This document shows positions 12,207 through 13,455 of a stretch of 13,455 nt of DNA, one piece after another (the stretch's first letter is position 1; each line of letters opens with the position of its first letter). The notes beneath the pieces were generated by a model that saw only the letters and a program-made list of their open reading frames with translations, had not been told where the DNA came from and ran no database searches. The stretch is from Oscillospiraceae bacterium. GTDB lineage: Bacteria > Bacillota > Clostridia > Oscillospirales > Ruminococcaceae. Both the position numbers and the translations under genes were made by a program. Where the stretch lies: the NCBI GenBank assembly GCA_018110855.1, contig JAGBFZ010000404.1, forward strand, positions 1 through 13,455. The letters are read 5' to 3'.

Positions 12207-13455
12207 TCAGTCGTGAAGCTTTCTCTTGTCGATAACTCTTACAGCCTTGCCCTCGCTTCGTGCAATGGTCTTGGGAGAAACAAGGTGCACCTTGGGGCTG
12301 ATTCCGAGTATCTGCTTGATAGCGGCAGTAAGAGCCTTTTCCTTGTCCTGAATGCCCTTAACAGTATCGGTGAACTGCTCCTCGGTCATCTCAACATAAA
12401 CATCGAGAGTATCGATGTTGTTAACACGGTCAACCTCTATCTGATAGTTGGGAGCATAGCCCTGCTCGATAAGAACGGTCTCGATCTGTGAGGGGAATAC
12501 GTTAACGCCTCTGATAATGAGCATATCATCGCTTCTGCCCATGGGCTTAGCCATCTTGATAAGTGTTCTTCCGCAGGAGCATTTCTCACGGGAGAGAACG
12601 CAGATATCACGGGTCCTGTAACGGAGAAGAGGGAAGGCTTCCTTTGTAATGCTTGTGAAACAAGCTCGCCCTTTGTGCCTTCGGGGAGGACCTCACCTGT
12701 GTCGGGGTCGATGATCTCGGGGATAAAGTTATCCTCGTTGATGTGCATACCCGACTGCTCGCAGCACTCGAATGCAACGCCCGGTCCGCTTGTTTCGGTA
12801 AGACCGTAGATATCATATGCCTTGATTCCGAGAGATTTTTCTATCTCACGTCTCATTTCCTGTGTCCAAGGCTCTGCACCGAAGATACCTGCCTTGAGCT
12901 TGATATCATCGGGGGTAAGACCCATTTCACGGAGAGTCTCGCCTATGTATGCGGCATAGGAGGGTGTGCAGCAGAGAATGGTGGAGCCCAGGTCTCTCAT
13001 AAACTGTATCTGTCTCTCGGTATTTCCCGAGGACATGGGGAGAGTAAGGCAGCCTACCTTATGAGAGCCGCCGTTAAGACCGGGACCGCCTGTGAAAAGT
13101 CCGTAGCCGTAAGCTACCTGACATACATCTTCATTTGTTCCTCCTGCGGCAACGATAGCTCTTGCGCAGCAGTCCTCCCAGATATCAACATCATGCTGAG
13201 TGTAGAAAGCAACCACACGTCTGCCTGTTGTTCCGCTGGTGGACTGTATCCTTACACATTCGGAAAGGGGCTTTGCAAGCAGTCCGTAGGGATATGCGTC
13301 TCTCAGGTCTGCCTTTGTGAGGAAGGGCAGCTTGTGAAGATCGTCGGTGGACTTGATATCGTCGGGAGTAACGCCCTTCTCGTCCATCAGCTTCTTGTAG
13401 TAAGGCACATTTTCATAAACGTGCTTTACCTGTGCCACAAGACGCTCGTCCTGAA
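12207..13455 (-). pseudogene. paaK: phenylacetate-CoA ligase, frameshifted, 5' end outside window
   Basis: An adenylate-forming enzyme that activates phenylacetate or related aryl acids with ATP and CoA. The visible frame opens at the right edge with residues ending ERLVAQVKHVYENVPYY, so only about 20 N-terminal residues are missing. Motifs: ATP loop IQSTSGTTGRR, CTPSYAAYIGETL, YGLTETSGPGVAFEC and DTGEVLPEGTKGELV in the first frame. The frame then breaks at 12658-12660, and the remainder, which restores as FTSITKEAFPLLRYRTRD then SREKCSCGRTLIKMAKP and GRSDDMLIIRGVNVFPSQIE, continues in another frame to the stop at 12207. Adding one T to the GTTTC there rejoins the parts into a normal ~415-residue visible protein. 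No slippery sequence is apparent, so this is a mutation or a base-calling error; as written, the gene encodes no full enzyme. The ACT gene follows. Confidence 0.88.

Noticed and set aside
12640..12680. Programmed ribosomal frameshift in the phenylacetate-CoA ligase
   Set aside because: No slippery heptamer or stimulatory hairpin is seen at GAGCTTGTTTCAC, and the family is not known for recoding.

Overview
The window looks like a chromosomal segment of a low-to-medium G+C Firmicute of class Clostridia, most likely an Oscillospiraceae/Ruminococcaceae gut or rumen bacterium. Pointers are strong AAAGGAG-type ribosome binding sites, frequent TTG starts, a MecA-like adaptor, a YerC-type TrpR-like protein, the dapF-dapL (LL-diaminopimelate aminotransferase) pair and a phenylacetate-CoA ligase/ACT-domain pair. 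Family names come from reading the proteins by eye; no database search was possible.

Layout, left to right. The 5' end of an RnfD/NqrB-like membrane subunit runs leftward off the edge (1-441, -). A MecA-like adaptor (491-1054, +) collides tail to tail with ribulose-phosphate 3-epimerase (1004-1645, -), and the two coding regions share 51 bp. A 352-bp divergent spacer carries promoters for both directions. A tight six-gene rightward operon follows: TrpR-like regulator, SAM methyltransferase, Hsp33 (hslO), D-Ala-D-Ala ligase (ddl), glutamate racemase (murI) and a DUF1934 protein, ending at a perfect 11-bp hairpin (6499-6526). A 230-nt non-coding stretch rich in inverted and direct repeats precedes a YfcE-type phosphodiesterase (6757-7302, +).

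A zinc-ribbon, single-pass membrane protein of unknown function (7346-8290, -) has its own sigma-A promoter and its own terminator. It is divergent from a second rightward operon (8632-11286): an ANTAR regulator with a degenerate receiver domain, dapF and dapL. The remainder reads leftward: a phenylacetate-CoA ligase gene with a one-base frameshift and a missing 5' end, a double-ACT-domain protein, and a lower-G+C hypothetical gene of 127 aa.

The two rightward operons both supply peptidoglycan precursors: D-glutamate (murI), the D-Ala-D-Ala dipeptide (ddl) and meso-diaminopimelate (dapL, dapF). The left operon also carries a redox-activated chaperone. The ligase/ACT pair belongs to arylacetate (aromatic amino acid 2-oxoacid) metabolism. 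I see no mobile element, CRISPR array, rRNA or tRNA, and no convincing new multi-gene system. The most interesting items are the structured spacer before the phosphodiesterase, the operator-like dyad and pseudo-receiver ANTAR protein controlling dapF-dapL, the ligase frameshift, the mecA-like/rpe antisense overlap and the zinc-ribbon membrane protein.
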